A DNA stretch of 64,000 nt from Burhinus oedicnemus (GCA_008921705.1 VFFE01007668.1:880000-943999), one strand, 5' to 3'; numbered from the stretch's first letter, positions 1 through 13,900 are shown. The notes: generated by a model from the sequence alone, not told the origin. Program-made: numbers and translations.

Positions 1-42
1 CAGTGTCTTATTTCAGTGTTTCTGCCATTCTTTGTTGGCTCC

Positions 43-1390
43 ATAGAATCACAGAATGGCTTAGGTTGGAAGGGACCTTAAAGATCATCTACTTCAAAAC
101 TCCTTTCCATGGGCAGGGACACTTCTCACTGGACTAGGTTGCTCAAAGCCCAGTCCAGCCTGATCTTGAACACTTCCAATGATGGGGCATCCACAACTTC
201 TCTGGGCAACCTGTTCCAGTGTCTCAAAACCCTCAGAATGAAAAATTTCTTCCTAATATCTCTGCTAAATCTACACTCTTCCAGTTCAAAACCATTACCG
301 CTCAACCTATCATTACATGCCCTTGTAAAAAGTCCCTCTCCAGCTTTCCAGTAACCCCCCTTTCAGATACTGGAAGGCTGCTATAAAGTCTCCCCAGAGC
401 CTTCTCTTCTCCAGGATGAACTACCCCAACTCTCTCAGCCTGTCCTCATAGCAGAGGTGCCCCAGCCCTCTGATCATCTTTGTGGCACTCCTCTGGACCT
501 GCTCCAACTGTACTTCTTATGTTGGGGGCTCCAGAGCTGGACACAGTATTCCAGGTGGGGTCTCACGAGAGCAGAGTAGAGGGGCAGAATCACCTCCCTC
601 AACCTGCTGGCCACGCTTCTTTTGATGCAGCCCAGGATACAGTTGGCCTTCTGGGTTGTGAGTGCACATTACGGGCTCATGTTGAGCTTCCCATCCACCA
701 ACACCGGCAAGTTTTTCTCCTCAGGGCTGCTCTCAATCCATTCTCCACCCAGCCTGTATTCGTGCGTGGGATACCATGTCCCACATGCAGGACCTTGCAC
801 TTGGCCTTGTTGAACTTCATGAGATTGGCACAGGCCCACCTTTGAACCCTGTCCAGGTCCCTCTGGATGGCATCCCTCTCCTCCAGCATGTCAACTGCAC
901 CACACAGCTTGGTGTTGTCGGCAAACTTTCTGAGGATGCACTCAATCCCAACATCCATGTTGCTGACAAAGATACTAAAGAGCACTGGTCCCAGTACTGA
1001 CCCCTGAGGCACACCACTTGTCACTGGTCACCACCTGGACATTGACCCGTTGACTGCAGCTCTTTGAGTGTGACCATCCAGCCAATTCCTTATCCACTAA
1101 GTGGTCCATCATTCAAACCCATGTCTCTCCACTTTAGAGACCAGGATGTCATGGACATAAGTCCAGCTGGATGATGTTAGTTGCTCTCCCCTTATTCACC
1201 AACATTGTAACGCCATCATAGAAGACCATGAAATTTGTCAGGCATGATTTGCCCTTAGTGAAGCTATATTGGCTGTCACTGATCGCCTCCTTATGTTCCA
1301 TGTGCCTTAGCAGAGTTTCCAGGAGGATCTGTTCCATGATATTGCCAGGCACAGAGATGAGACTGTCCAGCCTGTAGAAATTCTGACTTC
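43..1390 (-). mobile_element. CR1 LINE, 5'-truncated, minus strand
   Basis: The plus strand opens with the reverse complement of the avian CR1 tail: two ATTCTRTG-type octamers, then the complement of GGTCCCTTCCAACC. Moving right, the sequence reads backward through the 3' UTR and the C-terminal half of the ORF2 reverse transcriptase. The element stops in the middle of the fingers region near 1390, where similarity to the RT motif [13 protein letters not shown] fades. This is ordinary 5' truncation for CR1, which inserts by target-primed reverse transcription and usually leaves no target-site duplication. The copy is dead, with several frame disruptions. Family identity is sure; the 5' edge is uncertain by about 20 bases. 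Confidence 0.95.
677..1390 (-). pseudogene. CR1 ORF2 reverse transcriptase remnant
   Basis: Two minus-strand reading segments encode parts of the CR1 reverse transcriptase. The upstream one (about 1149-1390) has the [15 protein letters not shown] and [10 protein letters not shown] blocks and ends at LDLC. There a roughly 20-base deletion removes the KAFD motif and shifts the frame. The downstream one (677-1024) has [14 protein letters not shown], the palm motif C as FADNTKLCG, and the thumb region [11 protein letters not shown]. Family members normally have FADD, so the second catalytic aspartate is replaced by asparagine. A TGA lies in frame just before [10 protein letters not shown]. Not functional. 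Confidence 0.9.
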
Positions 1391-4300
1391 TGACATAGAT
1401 GAGATCAAAGTTTTCTATGTAGAGCAACACTCCATTTTATCCATTGCTGATACAAGAGCGAACTAGGGAGAAAATAATAATTTTTTATGTTCTTTATATT
1501 ATCTATGCTTAGTCCCCTAAATGTTTAGTCTAAGATACCACGGGAGGTCTACAGGAGAAAAATATTTAAATGTGGGGTTTTGAATTTCTAGGCCTAATAT
1601 CCTCATAACATAGGATACTGTGTTTCACAGTCCAGAAATACTGTGATGTTACCAGTGAAGCAGCACCAATTAGTACCTTTTGGAAACAGATAGGACTATG
1701 TCCAAAATACTGTCCATCAGATCTTGCATGTTATGCACTAATACGCTTACAACACTCACAAAAATGCATGCCTTGTGAGACAGCTAAGATTTAGAACCTT
1801 TAATGGTAGCCTCAGATGCCTACTACTTTTACAATATTAACCTATTTATATGCATAAATATCAACTTTGACACAGGATTTTGAAATTAAAAAAGAAAAAA
1901 AAACAAAACACACAAAAAACCTGGGCATAATTCATAAATTTTAAGAATATATAATCTTAAAAAGAAATAAACCTTTATACTGGAAAGACTTAGCTCATGT
2001 TCGGAAGCTTTTTGAAGATGTACAACCAGACTTTTCTCCATTTAAAGACTATTAATGTGTCAGTTGTGAAATCTATTCACTATCGAAAATGTCAGTGCAT
2101 CATTTCACTACTCAGAAGTAAAAGCCCTTTGTAAGACTCACCTATTATACTGAGTATTATTCACTCCAAATAACAAGGGAAGTAGGCATTAAATTGTATT
2201 ATTCAGTTCAAAGTAATTGTTACTGAGGAAATAAAAAGCCAAAGGAACATAGGAATTGCAATAATGGATCAGACCAGTAGTTTATCCAGCCAAATATCTT
2301 AACTTTGACAGAGACTAAGATAGTAAAAGATACTCCTTAGCAGATGATTATTGAGCAATGCTGCCCACAGGAGAAATTTAATACCTTTTTTGTTAAAGTC
2401 TGGCATATACTTAAAGTTATTTATTACAATAAAATAAAAGAAATCCCAAAGCCTCTTTCTCTGCCTTTATCAAAAGAAATGTAAGTGGATTTTTAATAGC
2501 TTTTATATATATAACCCTCATTATTATTTCATATGTATATTATTCTAGCATGCAGAGATCACTGCCTGGATTATAATCACATTTCAAGATACCATTCTCC
2601 ACGTTTTTACAGTCTAATTTTTACTTTTCATCTTCTTTTGCAGTAGTTAACAATCTATCACTGCTAAGCATATTTCAGGTACATTGTCAGGTGCTTCATG
2701 GTGTTACTTAAATGGAAAAAAAAAATTATTCTTCCCTGATGTTGTCTAAGGTTCAAATACCAAACAGGGATGTGATCTGAGCCACTACTTCTTGAAAACG
2801 GATTAGTTTTCATTCTCACTGAATATAGGACGCAACAGAATAAGGGCTGGTACTATTCATGGTACACAGTATAGAGATGATAAAAAACCAAGCTAAGCTG
2901 TGGACTCAGGAGCTGGGAAACAGTTCATCTTACAGGAGGAACTGAAATAGCTCATACGTAGATATCTGACAAACCTGTTACATGGTTTATTTTATTTTTA
3001 TGGAATGATTCTTATTAAAATCTCTTATTAGTGAAGAACTCCATATGCTTTGAAAACAATGTGAAAAAGGACACAGTTTAATCTTATGTGATGCTCTTTT
3101 TTTATTGTAGAAAGTCCGTGCCCTTAGTTGTATACAGCTGTGATGTGGGCTGTCATAAAGGCAGCATGGTTAGAAGTTGGAAATTACTGAAGAGAAGAAA
3201 ATGTCTGTTGAAAAGTACTGACAGAGAAAATGCCTGAGCCTGAGAACTCGGCCTGTGAACCAGAAGCATCCTTGAGAATTGCAACTGGCATCTTTGAACT
3301 ATAGCTGGGTACCTAGAAACTGGGGACATCCTGAGATACTATCAATAAGTACAAAACCAAGGAACTGTAATGGTAATTTATAATCTGAAAAGATTAAAAA
3401 TATCCTAGGAGAAGGTGAAAACATCCTCAGAAAGTAAGAACTGGTAACTACGATTGGTTAGTCTACCTGTAAGAACAGGAGAATAATCTGGAAAAATAAA
3501 AATTGGTGTGAAAGAGCAAAGAAACCCAGCATCATCTATTGGTGAAAATTAGAAATTAACAGTACCTATTAGCTGCTCAAAGCGGTGGTGTCCTATGCCC
3601 TCTTACTTCTCTATGATATAAAAATTACTTAACTTTTATACAAAATGGAGCCTTTCTCTGAGACCTTCCCATGGTACACATACTTCCTAATTCCAGTTGC
3701 ATTCTTGGGACAGTGATAAAACCCAGCCCAGCAGACAGCAGCGTAAGAAGGATTAATATTGTTGAAAACACCCTTCGTAACAATGTACACTTGAAGTTTG
3801 GTGCAGAAAAGATTCTATGTAGAAGTTTGAACACATCTGATCTTAGTTTTGTAGCCATGTCAATGTTCAGAAAATTAAATTATGTGAGATACTGCCTCAG
3901 TGACAGAATCATATTTGAAAAAGAAACAGACAGAATCTGAAATTGGTCTTGTGACTTTAATTCTATTTCACATTAGACTTCTTAATGTGCTCATGCTGAT
4001 GCATAGATTTAGACACTTCTTCAGAAAATGCTTTTCTTCCATCTGTCTATACCTGAAATTTGCTGTCAGTAGAACTTCAGGATGCAGATAAAGTCAGACC
4101 AATTTTATTTTTTTTTTAAATCTTTTGTTGAGGAAAGGAATACCATGTTTATAGCACAATATAAAAGAAAATGGCACACTATCTCTGTATGGATGGGTAT
4201 AGATAATATGAGTACTGTATAAATTGCCTGAGAAAAAGGGCAGGCTTATTTAATGTATGAAAAATGTTTTGTATTTAAGTCATTTACCATAAAGATAATA

Positions 4301-6654
4301 AATATTTCATCCTACCAGAACAATCACTGCTCTCAAAAATATATTTGACTGTAGTTGAATATTTTACACTTTACTTTTCCTGCCTTTTTTGTTCTTTTAG
4401 TTATTAATATCTCATACACACTTTCCATATCCATTTTTTTATATTTTAACGTGTTAATTGTGTTAATTTGGGTCAGAGAATTAAAGAGAAGAATTAAATG
4501 TTTTGTAAAAACAACGTCAGATGTAGCATGGAAGGGAAGAAGTTGTAGTTATACTTCTTTCGAACATGTGACACTAAAAGTGAATATGGTGTGTTAGACC
4601 ACTAAAGGACTTAGGCATTAGAATAATCATCGTAAAGCTCCTGGCAGAAACACAGCCTTTCAATGTAGTCCAAGAGTACAGTGAATACATATGCAATACA
4701 TGAATAAAATTAAGTTGTCTAGAACAGGATCTAGAAAAGTGTTCCCTTGAACTCAAAAAGAGTTAACACTTGTTTCTGAGCTCCTTGCAAGTGTTTGCTT
4801 TCAGTTGGGATTCACAATCAAGACTTTTTTTCCCTGAATTTGAGCAAAATGACAGAGAAATAAGGAACAATTTTTGTAATAGAAAATTTTGATTTTTCTC
4901 TTCTGGCTCTTTCTCCTCTAGCTCATTCAGAAGTGCTTCGAACTAGAATAGGTCAAACATTCTGAAAAATGCTGAAGCGATCAGAGGCATAATTGTGGCA
5001 ATAACAATGATAAAAACCACAAAATAATCTTTTGTTAGTCCTGAGAATGAGACTTTCTCAAATACATGTTGAAAATCTGTGAAGGCATGATCATTTACAT
5101 GAAAAATTGGAAAAATAAGTGTAGGTTGTTGGGTGTTTGAGGTTCTTTTTCTTTTCAGAAAATTGCAAGAACAAGCAGACTAAGTGCAACAATAATTACC
5201 CATGAATGATCACTAACTCTCCAGAAAATGAGGCTGTGTATGCAAGAGTAAATATATGTCAGTCTCAGTGGAAAATTTGTGGCCAAAATATACTGTACCA
5301 AAAGGCTTTAAATATGCAAACAGTCTTAACAAAAGTTACATGGAAGGAGATTCCAGAAGACTAAGCAATAACAAGGAAACTGGGACATTCTGGTTCTAAT
5401 CATGTTTCATTTCTTTATTTAAATACAACAGGGAGGAAAAGGAAAAAAAAAGAAAAACTAAAAAAGTCAAGTTCAAAGGTAAACCAGAAAGTGCAACAAC
5501 TGTAAAAGAAAATACACATGGACTGTGAATGAGGGAAACTGAAGGGGAAATCAAAAAGCTGTGGATTGTGCATCCTTGTTATTAATTTTTCTGTCAGAAG
5601 TATTAAGATGGAAGTAGTATCCAAGAAGGCTTTTCCAAATATTTTGGTTAGTTTTCCATCTCAACTATTATTTCACATGTTCTGTCACTGAAGTGATCCA
5701 ATGTAAAAAGAAATACTCGAAATTCAGGACGATTACTATTTCTTGAATTCAATAGAAGTTTTGTCTTTTACATCAGTGGGAACAGACTCATAGGCCATAG
5801 TTATAACTGCTATTTTAAACCATCTAGAAACAAATATGGACCAATCTAAATATTAATAAATCTTTTTTGTAATATTATTAGTCTTTTTCTCATACCTGAT
5901 GGAGATATTTCCCATGTAACATTTTTACAAAACTTCCGACCATTTTTACTCAAACTGCATTTTTCCACTGTTATGCTTTTTGACTATTCAACTGTGAATA
6001 GCATGTCACTCATTATGATAAATGTTGTTATTTGACACAGCACCCATTAAAAACATGACAGTAAAACTGTGCCTCTCTATCTATCGTTCCATTTATACTC
6101 ATTGCAGTTTTTATGGTACTACTTAGGGTGTCCCACTTTATTTCTTTATAGATCATTTGGATATTTTTAAAAGTCAGCTTCTAATTTGCTATAGATTATG
6201 CAATAGTTCATTAAGGTCTTGCTAGTGTTCAGCAGATTTAGCTTTCTGCTTCTATAAATGGTTGATTAAGGACTTAGCAGAGGAACAGTTAAATAAACAT
6301 TAAAAAGCATTCAGGTTAAAATTATGTAATTAAACATGTCACTGATAATACTCTTGTGATTAACAGAGTAGGGGGGTTGTGGTGCCAGAAAACATTTCTT
6401 ATTGTCTGTGCATTTCAATTTAGGGAGAAAAAAAAAAAGGAAATAATTGGAAAAATTAAATACGAAAATAAGTAGTGCAGAATCAGAGATGGAAAAAAAA
6501 GACTAGGATGTAAGTGGTATTTTTCTTAGTAAGGAAATGCAAGAAAGGAGCATGATACACAGAAAATAATAAATGCTGTAGAAAGAATAGCTGGAGATTC
6601 TAGTCTGCCTCTGAGAATCTACCTCTCTAACACCATATAAATAAAGGAACAATT
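1391..6654. other. AT-rich intergenic or intronic DNA, no gene seen
   Basis: This stretch of about 5.3 kb has short open frames only, none with recognisable domains, and many A or T runs. Apart from the ancient repeat at 2240-2395, I see no mobile element, RNA gene or strong regulatory signature. Short TA runs occur near 2505 and 2535. Confidence 0.6.
2240..2395 (+). repeat. Ancient amniote dispersed repeat fragment
   Basis: The stretch beginning with GGAACATAGGAATTGC and continuing with GGATCAGACCAGT resembles a well-known old interspersed repeat of birds, turtles and crocodiles (reads like GAACATAAGAATTGCC...GGATCAGACCA...). It is heavily mutated, which fits great age. The match is from memory of the consensus and was not aligned, so class (SINE or LINE tail) is left open. 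Confidence 0.4.
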
Positions 6655-6766
6655 CATAGAATCATAAAATCATAGAATGGTTTAGGTTGGAAGGGACCTT
6701 AAAGATCATCTAGTTCTAACCCCCTTTCTATGGGCAGAGACACCTTCTACTAGACCAGGTTGCTCA
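6655..6766 (-). mobile_element. CR1 3'-end fragment, minus strand
   Basis: This is the reverse complement of the terminal ~110 bases of CR1: octamer tail, GGTCCCTTCCAACC complement, and the stretch ending at the complement of TTGAGCAACCTGG. It breaks off at 6766 in AT-rich sequence. About 50 bases further on, a CR1 in the opposite orientation begins. The fragment could be a separate, very short insertion or part of a rearranged element. Confidence 0.9.
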
Positions 6767-6814
6767 ATTAAAGAAATTAAATTGCTTCCAAACAGATGCA
6801 AGGAACCACTTTTA

Positions 6815-7984
6815 CCATCATCTAGCTGGACATATGTAAAGTGTTTGACACTGTCCTGCACAACATCCTGGTCTCTAAATTGGAGAGACATAGATTTGGC
6901 TGATGGACCAATTGGTGGACAAGGAATTGGCTGGATGGTCACACTCAAAGAGTTGCAGACAATGGCTCAATGTCCAAGCGGTGACCAGTGACGAGTGGCA
7001 TTCCTCAGGGATCAGTATTGGGACCGGTGCTGTTTAATATTTTTGTCCACAATATGGACAGTGGGATTGAGTGCATCCTCAGAAAGTTCGCTGACAACAC
7101 CAAGCTGTGTGGCCAGTCAACATGCTGGAGGAGAGGGATACCATCCAGAGGGACCTGGACAGGGTTCAAAGGTGGGCCTGTGCCAATCTCATGAAGTTCA
7201 ACAAGGCCAAGTGCAAGGTCCTGCACGTGGGACATGGTATCCCACGCACGAATACAGGCTGGGTGGAGGATGGATTGAGAGCAGCCCTGAGGAGAAGAAC
7301 TTGCCAGTGTTGGTGGATGGGAAGCTCAACATGAGACAGCAATGCACGCTTGCAGCCCAGAAGGCCAAACACGTGCTGGGCTGCATCAAAAGAAGCATGG
7401 CCAGCAGGTTGAGGGAGGTGATTCTGCCCCTCTACTCTGCTCTCGTGAGACCCCACCTGGAATACTGTGTCCAGCTCTGGAGCCCCCAACATAAGAAGGA
7501 CATGGGCCAGTTGGAGTGGGTCCAGAGGAGTGCCACAAAGATGATCAGAGGGCTGGGGCACCTCTGCTATGAGGACAGGCTGAGAGAGTTGGGGTGGTTC
7601 ATCCCGGAGAAGAGAAGGCTCTGGGGAGACTTTATAGCAGCCTTCCAGTATCTGAAAGGGGGACTACAGGAAAGATGGGGAGGGACTCTTGATCAGGGAG
7701 TGTAGCGATAGGTTGAGCAGTAATGGTTTTGAACTGGAAGAGAGTAGATTTAGATTATATCTCAGGAAGAAATTCTTTACTGTCAAGGTGGTGAGACACT
7801 GGAACAGGTTTCCCAGAGAAGCAATGGGTGTCCCATCATTGGAAGTGTTCATGACCAGGCTGGATGGGGCTTTGAGCAACCTGATCTAGTGGGAGGTGTC
7901 CTTGTCCATGGCAGGGGGGTTGGAACTAGATGATCTTTAAGGTCCCTTCCAACCTAAACCATTCCATGATTCTCTGATTCTATG
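6815..7984 (+). mobile_element. CR1 LINE, 5'-truncated, plus strand
   Basis: The plus strand enters the reverse transcriptase at the LDxCKxFD palm motif and continues through the C-terminal domain and 3' UTR to the typical tail ending near 7984 (GGTCCCTTCCAACC then octamers). The 5' truncation lies near 6815. It belongs to the same lineage as the copies at 43, 16617 and 19454: it shares their in-frame TGA and the FADN motif. Confidence 0.95.
6822..7705 (+). pseudogene. CR1 ORF2 RT C-terminal half, frameshifted
   Basis: The reverse transcriptase reads in at least three frames. The first holds [14 protein letters not shown] and FADNTKLCG (6988-7120). A frame change inside the post-motif-C region moves to [16 protein letters not shown] and [15 protein letters not shown] (7107-7260). 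A second shift leads to the C-terminal block with [34 protein letters not shown] and [11 protein letters not shown], which ends near 7705. The longest open frame here (236 codons) is therefore only partly in the true coding frame. The catalytic FADD is FADN, and an in-frame TGA precedes PVTSG. Dead copy. Confidence 0.9.
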
Positions 7985-10900
7985 ACTACCGTTCACATGG
8001 TTTTACTTTTGAAATCATCTTCTTTACTTATCTGAACTTGTCTCCCTGTTCACTAGATAGTACCCTTCTTACGGTTAGTTAATTTGATATTAACTTCCTC
8101 TTCTCACTTTTCTTACAACAAAGAGTTATTTTTTGTTTGCTGATTTAAAAAGTCACAATAATTGGAAGTTTCCCTTTTAGTCCCTTGCTTCTACCATCAT
8201 CAAAATAGTTAAGGTTATGCTTTTCCTTAATCTGACTAGTGGGATAAGCAAGAGAACTACTCCTGAGGGCCATGTAAATGTGCAGTGAATCAGCTAAAAG
8301 AATTGCTGTGAAATAAATGTTATCACATTCTTTATAGAACTGAATTGGAAAGTTCAAGCTTTTCCAGCTTCCTAGCTGCAGAGCTACCAAGCTTCATCGC
8401 TTTCAGCATCATCCCGAAGTCCCAAGACCAACCCTTAAGCAGTATTTACTAATTCCCAAACACTCAACATCAAAGAAAAGTTACAGATGTAATTCTAAAT
8501 AGCCTTGACACCCTTGTTTGGTGTCTGAATAGCTGAAATAAGCAGGCAGACTGCCAAATATTTCTCTGGAGTAGTTATTTCCCTTTCAGCTATATAATTT
8601 TAATTTACATGGAAATCATCGATACTTTAAAGTGGTACTTGTCCATCAAGCTTGTTTATTTCCTGTCTCCCCAATGTGCTGTAATAGAAATCTAAGTCAT
8701 TGATTGGTTAAACAAACATAATTGACTCAAACAAATGTTGTTCAAATTGAGTGTCTCAAGTTCCTCTGAACTGACCGAAGTCCAGCCATTGGAGACAGGC
8801 CCATGTCAGGCATAAATATATTCCATTGAACAGCACTCCCTCATTTCACATTATACTCTACTGAATAACATAGACTGAGCTGTGTGCAATTATATGTCAC
8901 AAATGCTTTTTTATTCATTTGGATACACATAGGATTGTAAATGTGTATAGATTTGGATATAAGACACTGGTGTTTAAAAACCTGCAGAACCTACTCAAAG
9001 TAAATTAGTGAGACTAATGTGTTAAATATCCAACAGTTTTAAAGTGCCAGAATTTTACTGTAATTTATTGCCCTTGCCTTTTTGTGCCTTTCTCACTTTT
9101 CTATTCTTCCTTTAGATACTAGATACAGGATTAAACTGCTGAAATTTCCTTGAAGTAGACATTCAACATGTTTTTTGTAGTTAACGGAGAGAAATAAGCA
9201 CCTTGGGGCATAATTCATTTCACCCTAAAGTGGAGATCCATGATAGATCAGATTAATTGCTCTTTAAAAGTCTCTTTCTCCATCAACGGTACAGAAGGAG
9301 CCTGTGTTGACAAGCACAGATGTCTGCATTGTAGACTGCTAAATTTAGCTTATTCGCTTTCTGTCTTGAATGTGTTCAGGAAGATGCTGAGTATTTTCAG
9401 CTCCAACCAAATCTGAAGAAGCCAAGGAGCTCATCACCTCCTGAGAAGGAGGATTAGATTACAGCTTAAAGAAGAGATTTAGACATATTTTTTAATTTCT
9501 TTGTACTTTTATCTTGATTTCATGAAAACAAAAGAATGTGGATCCTGCAAAGGAGAGCATTGATTCTCTAATTTCTTTGTTGGTAGTGGTAGTGGTGCTA
9601 CAAGTGTCACCATGGTAGTAACTGGGAAAAAAAAAGCAGGAAAAAAAGTGCACAGTGTTCTCATGAACAAGAAGGTCTTTAACTAAAGCCCTATTGATTT
9701 TCTCTCTTCTATCACAGTTACTGAAGATGTGTGCACACTTAGAAACTATGTAGTACATACTCTTACAACTTGCTTTAAAATGCATGGTGTAACTCCATAC
9801 ACATAAAACTAGAAGTTCTTATATCTGGAACGATTTTTTTTTTTCCCTAGTTCATTTTTTAGGTTACAGAAGGCCAATCTTTGTGAATTCCAAACTTTAC
9901 CAGGAGCAAGCATTCAATAGGTGGCATCTGTTTCAAATGTCTCATTTCTGGTTTCCTTGCATCAATAATTCAGGAGATTTTTTTAAAAGTTCACAAATTC
10001 TAAAGTCCTTTTATTATTTTTTATTAATAAAGAACAGGGAGTATGATAAATTAATGTTTAAATATGAAAAATATCTTTGAAAACCTGCAAGGTTTTTGTA
10101 ACCATAGATTTTAGGGAATAAGGCTAATGTTTATTAACTCTGCCATATTTCTTTCAGGTGTTACTGTTCTACTGAGTTCACCAGCAATGATGCTTGACAA
10201 GATAAACACGGAATGCATTGGTACAAGGGAAAAAAATCTGAACATTAGCTGTTTATTCCATGTTTTTAAAGGTTAAGTTTTCTCAGTCAGGAAATCTCTT
10301 CTAGCACTTCACTATGCTATGAATTCTTAGTTTAATCTGCCATATTTATACAACATACAATATAAATGTAGTTGATACTTTTGTTGCAGATGCAAAGAGT
10401 ATGCAGATCAGACTACTATTGTTGGTCCATTATGGAGAGAAAGATAAACTGTTCTAAGAGGAAATTCATTACAAAATTTTATAAGTGCCAGAGTCTTTTC
10501 TAATACTTAAATGGAAATATTACATAAAATATTAATAAGAGTCACGGACATGAACACCTACTTGGACTTTTCTTCTCCCAGCTGCAATAAATTCAGCCTG
10601 CTGTGCAGGCAGGGTTCATTTTACTGAAAGGCTTGCTTACATGTACCAGAGGCAGCAACTGGATCTGTAAATGTTGGATTATGAGATCTTTTATTTCTGA
10701 ATTTAGATGTGTCTAATGGTGCCTGAAAATTTTAAATGTTTAATTTTAAAACAAAATATTTAAAATTTTCAAATAATATGCTATTTAACATTGCAGGAAT
10801 AAACGCAGTCTAGCCTAAATCTGTATTACAGTAATCAGCCTCATCCAAAAACTTCCATAGGCTTTCTGATATGACTATGCAGAGTTTTAGTACTCCCAGG

Positions 10901-13900
10901 AGTATACTAATGATCCAGTAGCCCATAATTAAAGAGATTTGCTTCCACTCCCTGATCATCTCAATGTTTTTATATGAGCTTAGGAAGGCATATTAAGGAA
11001 CACAGTCATAAACCCCATGAATTCAAAACTTGGTTGAGGGTTTTTTTCCTAGTCTCTGAAGTTAGTAAATATATATATATGTGCAAAAGATTTTGAGCTT
11101 CGATATTACAGGGTAGACAGGTCTTCTAAGGATTACAGACACAGTCAAATTCATTAGCTATTTTAAGTCATGTATTTCCCTTTTTGTAGACAATACTTTA
11201 AAAATAGTAGAAGGGTACTATACATCTGTCTTTACAGTATCAATTGTCAGATGGTGACAAAATGATTTGAAAACAATTTATACTGGTGACAACAGAATTT
11301 GCAATAAAATAAGCAATGTAATTATTCTCCAAGTAAGTTATGATTTATTATGGAGCTAGTCAGAGAATGGGAAAATATTAATGTATAATTCACTTACCAA
11401 AATATTAAAATTTATGGCCAAAATTATTTACAGCAAATAATGTAACCAGATCTAATTGTAATAAAGAAAGACATTCATTCCATTATTATATTTTTCAACT
11501 AGATTATTTAAACAAAACTGTAATTTCTTGATACCAATCACACCTGGTTTAGCTTTATTTTTCGTGACCAAGATCTAAACAAAGTATTGGGAAAAATCAT
11601 GTTAAAAACTGACTTCAGAATGTTTGTCTGGATGTAAAGATTTGATTTCCCATAAAACTCTGTTGTTGCTCCTGACCAAACCTATTCAGCCAAATATCAC
11701 TGAAGAACATGTAAACTTTCAGCAGGCACAGGTGGGTGCTGGCTCTGCTCTTTTCTGCTACTTCTGTGCACCTGATAAAAGTGGTGACTGAGGACAGCTC
11801 ACAATGTTATACAAAATTATAAAAGCGTTCAGATCTAAACAAATATAGAAATAAAAAATAATATAGCCAGCATAATAGTTATTGAGGATACTACTAATAC
11901 TACTAATACTTAGTTTCCATACCAGTGTAATTCATGTCACTTTACAAATCTTGATGGTATTCCCATTCTATAGCATAGAAAAGTAGGGAACTTATCTACT
12001 TACAGGATTCAAATTGAAATTATGGGAACTGATAAAGAAAATGAATCCTGGAAACAAGAAAGTAGCTAATTTAGTGAAAATTATTAGTTTAGAAGACAGG
12101 TTGGAAAAACAGGTAGCTGGCTTTGTCATCAATTATGCAGTTGACAAAGCCAACTGCTTGTTTTCCCAAACTGTTTTGTGGTCACTGTATTTAATTTTAT
12201 TTTTTTCTGTCTACAGAGTCAGGCCTGTTGTTGCAGCATGTTTTCCCAGTGTTCAGTGGACCTATGCCAAGACTTACTTGCTATAGATCAACTTCACTGA
12301 CTTTAAAAACTATGCTTGGAAAATGGATTTCTAATTCCTCATCCAATCACAGCTATATAGAAGCTTATTCCCACACGTATATTTTTTTTGAAGCGTAACA
12401 ATATGGTGGGTTTTGAATGGTGATAAGTGAAGAAGGTCTAGATGCTCTTATAATTCAATGATAAAACCAGACTTGAAAAATTATTGTTGTGGAAATGCAG
12501 CTCCATTACTATTTTTTTTAAGAAAACTAAACTTTGTTAATAGTTTTCTGATAACCTGGAGAAGTAGAGAACTTATCTCATTTATTTACAAGATTCAATT
12601 TGAAATTAATTCCACAGAACACCCCAAGGGTGTTAAGATTCTTGCAGAAAAAGAGTTCCACCCATTCTCACTGTATCAGTTCTTCAAACTGCATTGCATA
12701 ATTAACAATCCATGAAATACATCTCCCAGAAAAGTTACAGATACCTGATTTTGCAGTTGATAAAGAACACAAACAAATCTGAAATGAGACTATTTCATTG
12801 CCCTCAATAATTCAAAGACATTTAGTTAATATTTTGTATATGCCATTTTATGTTGCTATAGATGTTAATACACAGTGAGTTAGTGAGAGAAAATGTAAAA
12901 CAACAAAAAAAAAAGACAAAAAACCCCAAACCCAACCTTTTATCAGTGTTACTTTTCATGTCCCTGCTTGTAAAACTGAATTGTGCATAAGTGTGGAACA
13001 GCCAGGTGGAAAGATCTGATGTTTTTTATATATATAGCATTTCTCTGTCTCTCTGACAAGTCTGTATTAAAAAAAAAAATTCATGTGTTTTGCAAAAAAC
13101 CAACCCTATTTTATACCGCAACACCAGCTTAAGAAGCTTGTTTCAAAATGTATCCTAAATGTAAAAGATATAATCAAAAATCTCCATCTAGTATGTAAAA
13201 AAATCAAATATCCCTGAAAACAGAATCAAACTAAATTAATTTGACATAAAGGAAAAAATGACCTCTAATTAAAATCTTACACATTCTCCAATTAACCACA
13301 GATACCAGTTTGGTAGTAAATTAGGGAAGTTCTATTTATAATGGCAGCCTGATATAACATGTACCAATAATAAAGTAACTTCTATTTAGAAAACAAATCT
13401 TGACATCTTACACCATGGAGAGCGTTACAAGGAAAACAGAACAGAATATAGTCAGATGTGGTGATTTTCAAGCGTAAGAGTTAGCGAAAGTAAATCAGTG
13501 GCTTGAACAGACTGCTACGTTTGTTAAAAGCACTCCTGATTAATTGGATTTTGGATAGAGGTAAAGTTATCTGGATTGCAGTATTCATATTCTTAATATA
13601 TGGAGTTGAAAAGAAAGAAAAGGTTTACTTGCATACCACTATTTTTAATTATAACAAAATTATGGTAGTATGTCTTTAAAAAAATGCTCAAAGTACTATT
13701 CAGAGTAGAAAAGAAATCAAAAAAAGATCAGGATAGAGCAATCCAGTTCAAATATGAAGTATTTCTTATCTGTTTCTAAAAGCCATACTGACATTTACAG
13801 CATCTTCCTTACACATTTCTGAATGAGATTAAAATCAGAGTAATTGGGTAACATAATAATATTACTGTATCTTAAGAAAAGAACCCAACATATAAATAAA

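Noticed and set aside
3110..3240. Possible plus-strand exon after TTTTTTTATTGTAG
   Set aside because: A good acceptor and a 40-codon open stretch, but no donor, partner exon or recognisable peptide. Too weak to list.
6995..7705. 236-codon open frame as a complete gene
   Set aside because: Only its second half follows the CR1 reverse-transcriptase frame. The first half is a shifted reading of motif C and the thumb region.
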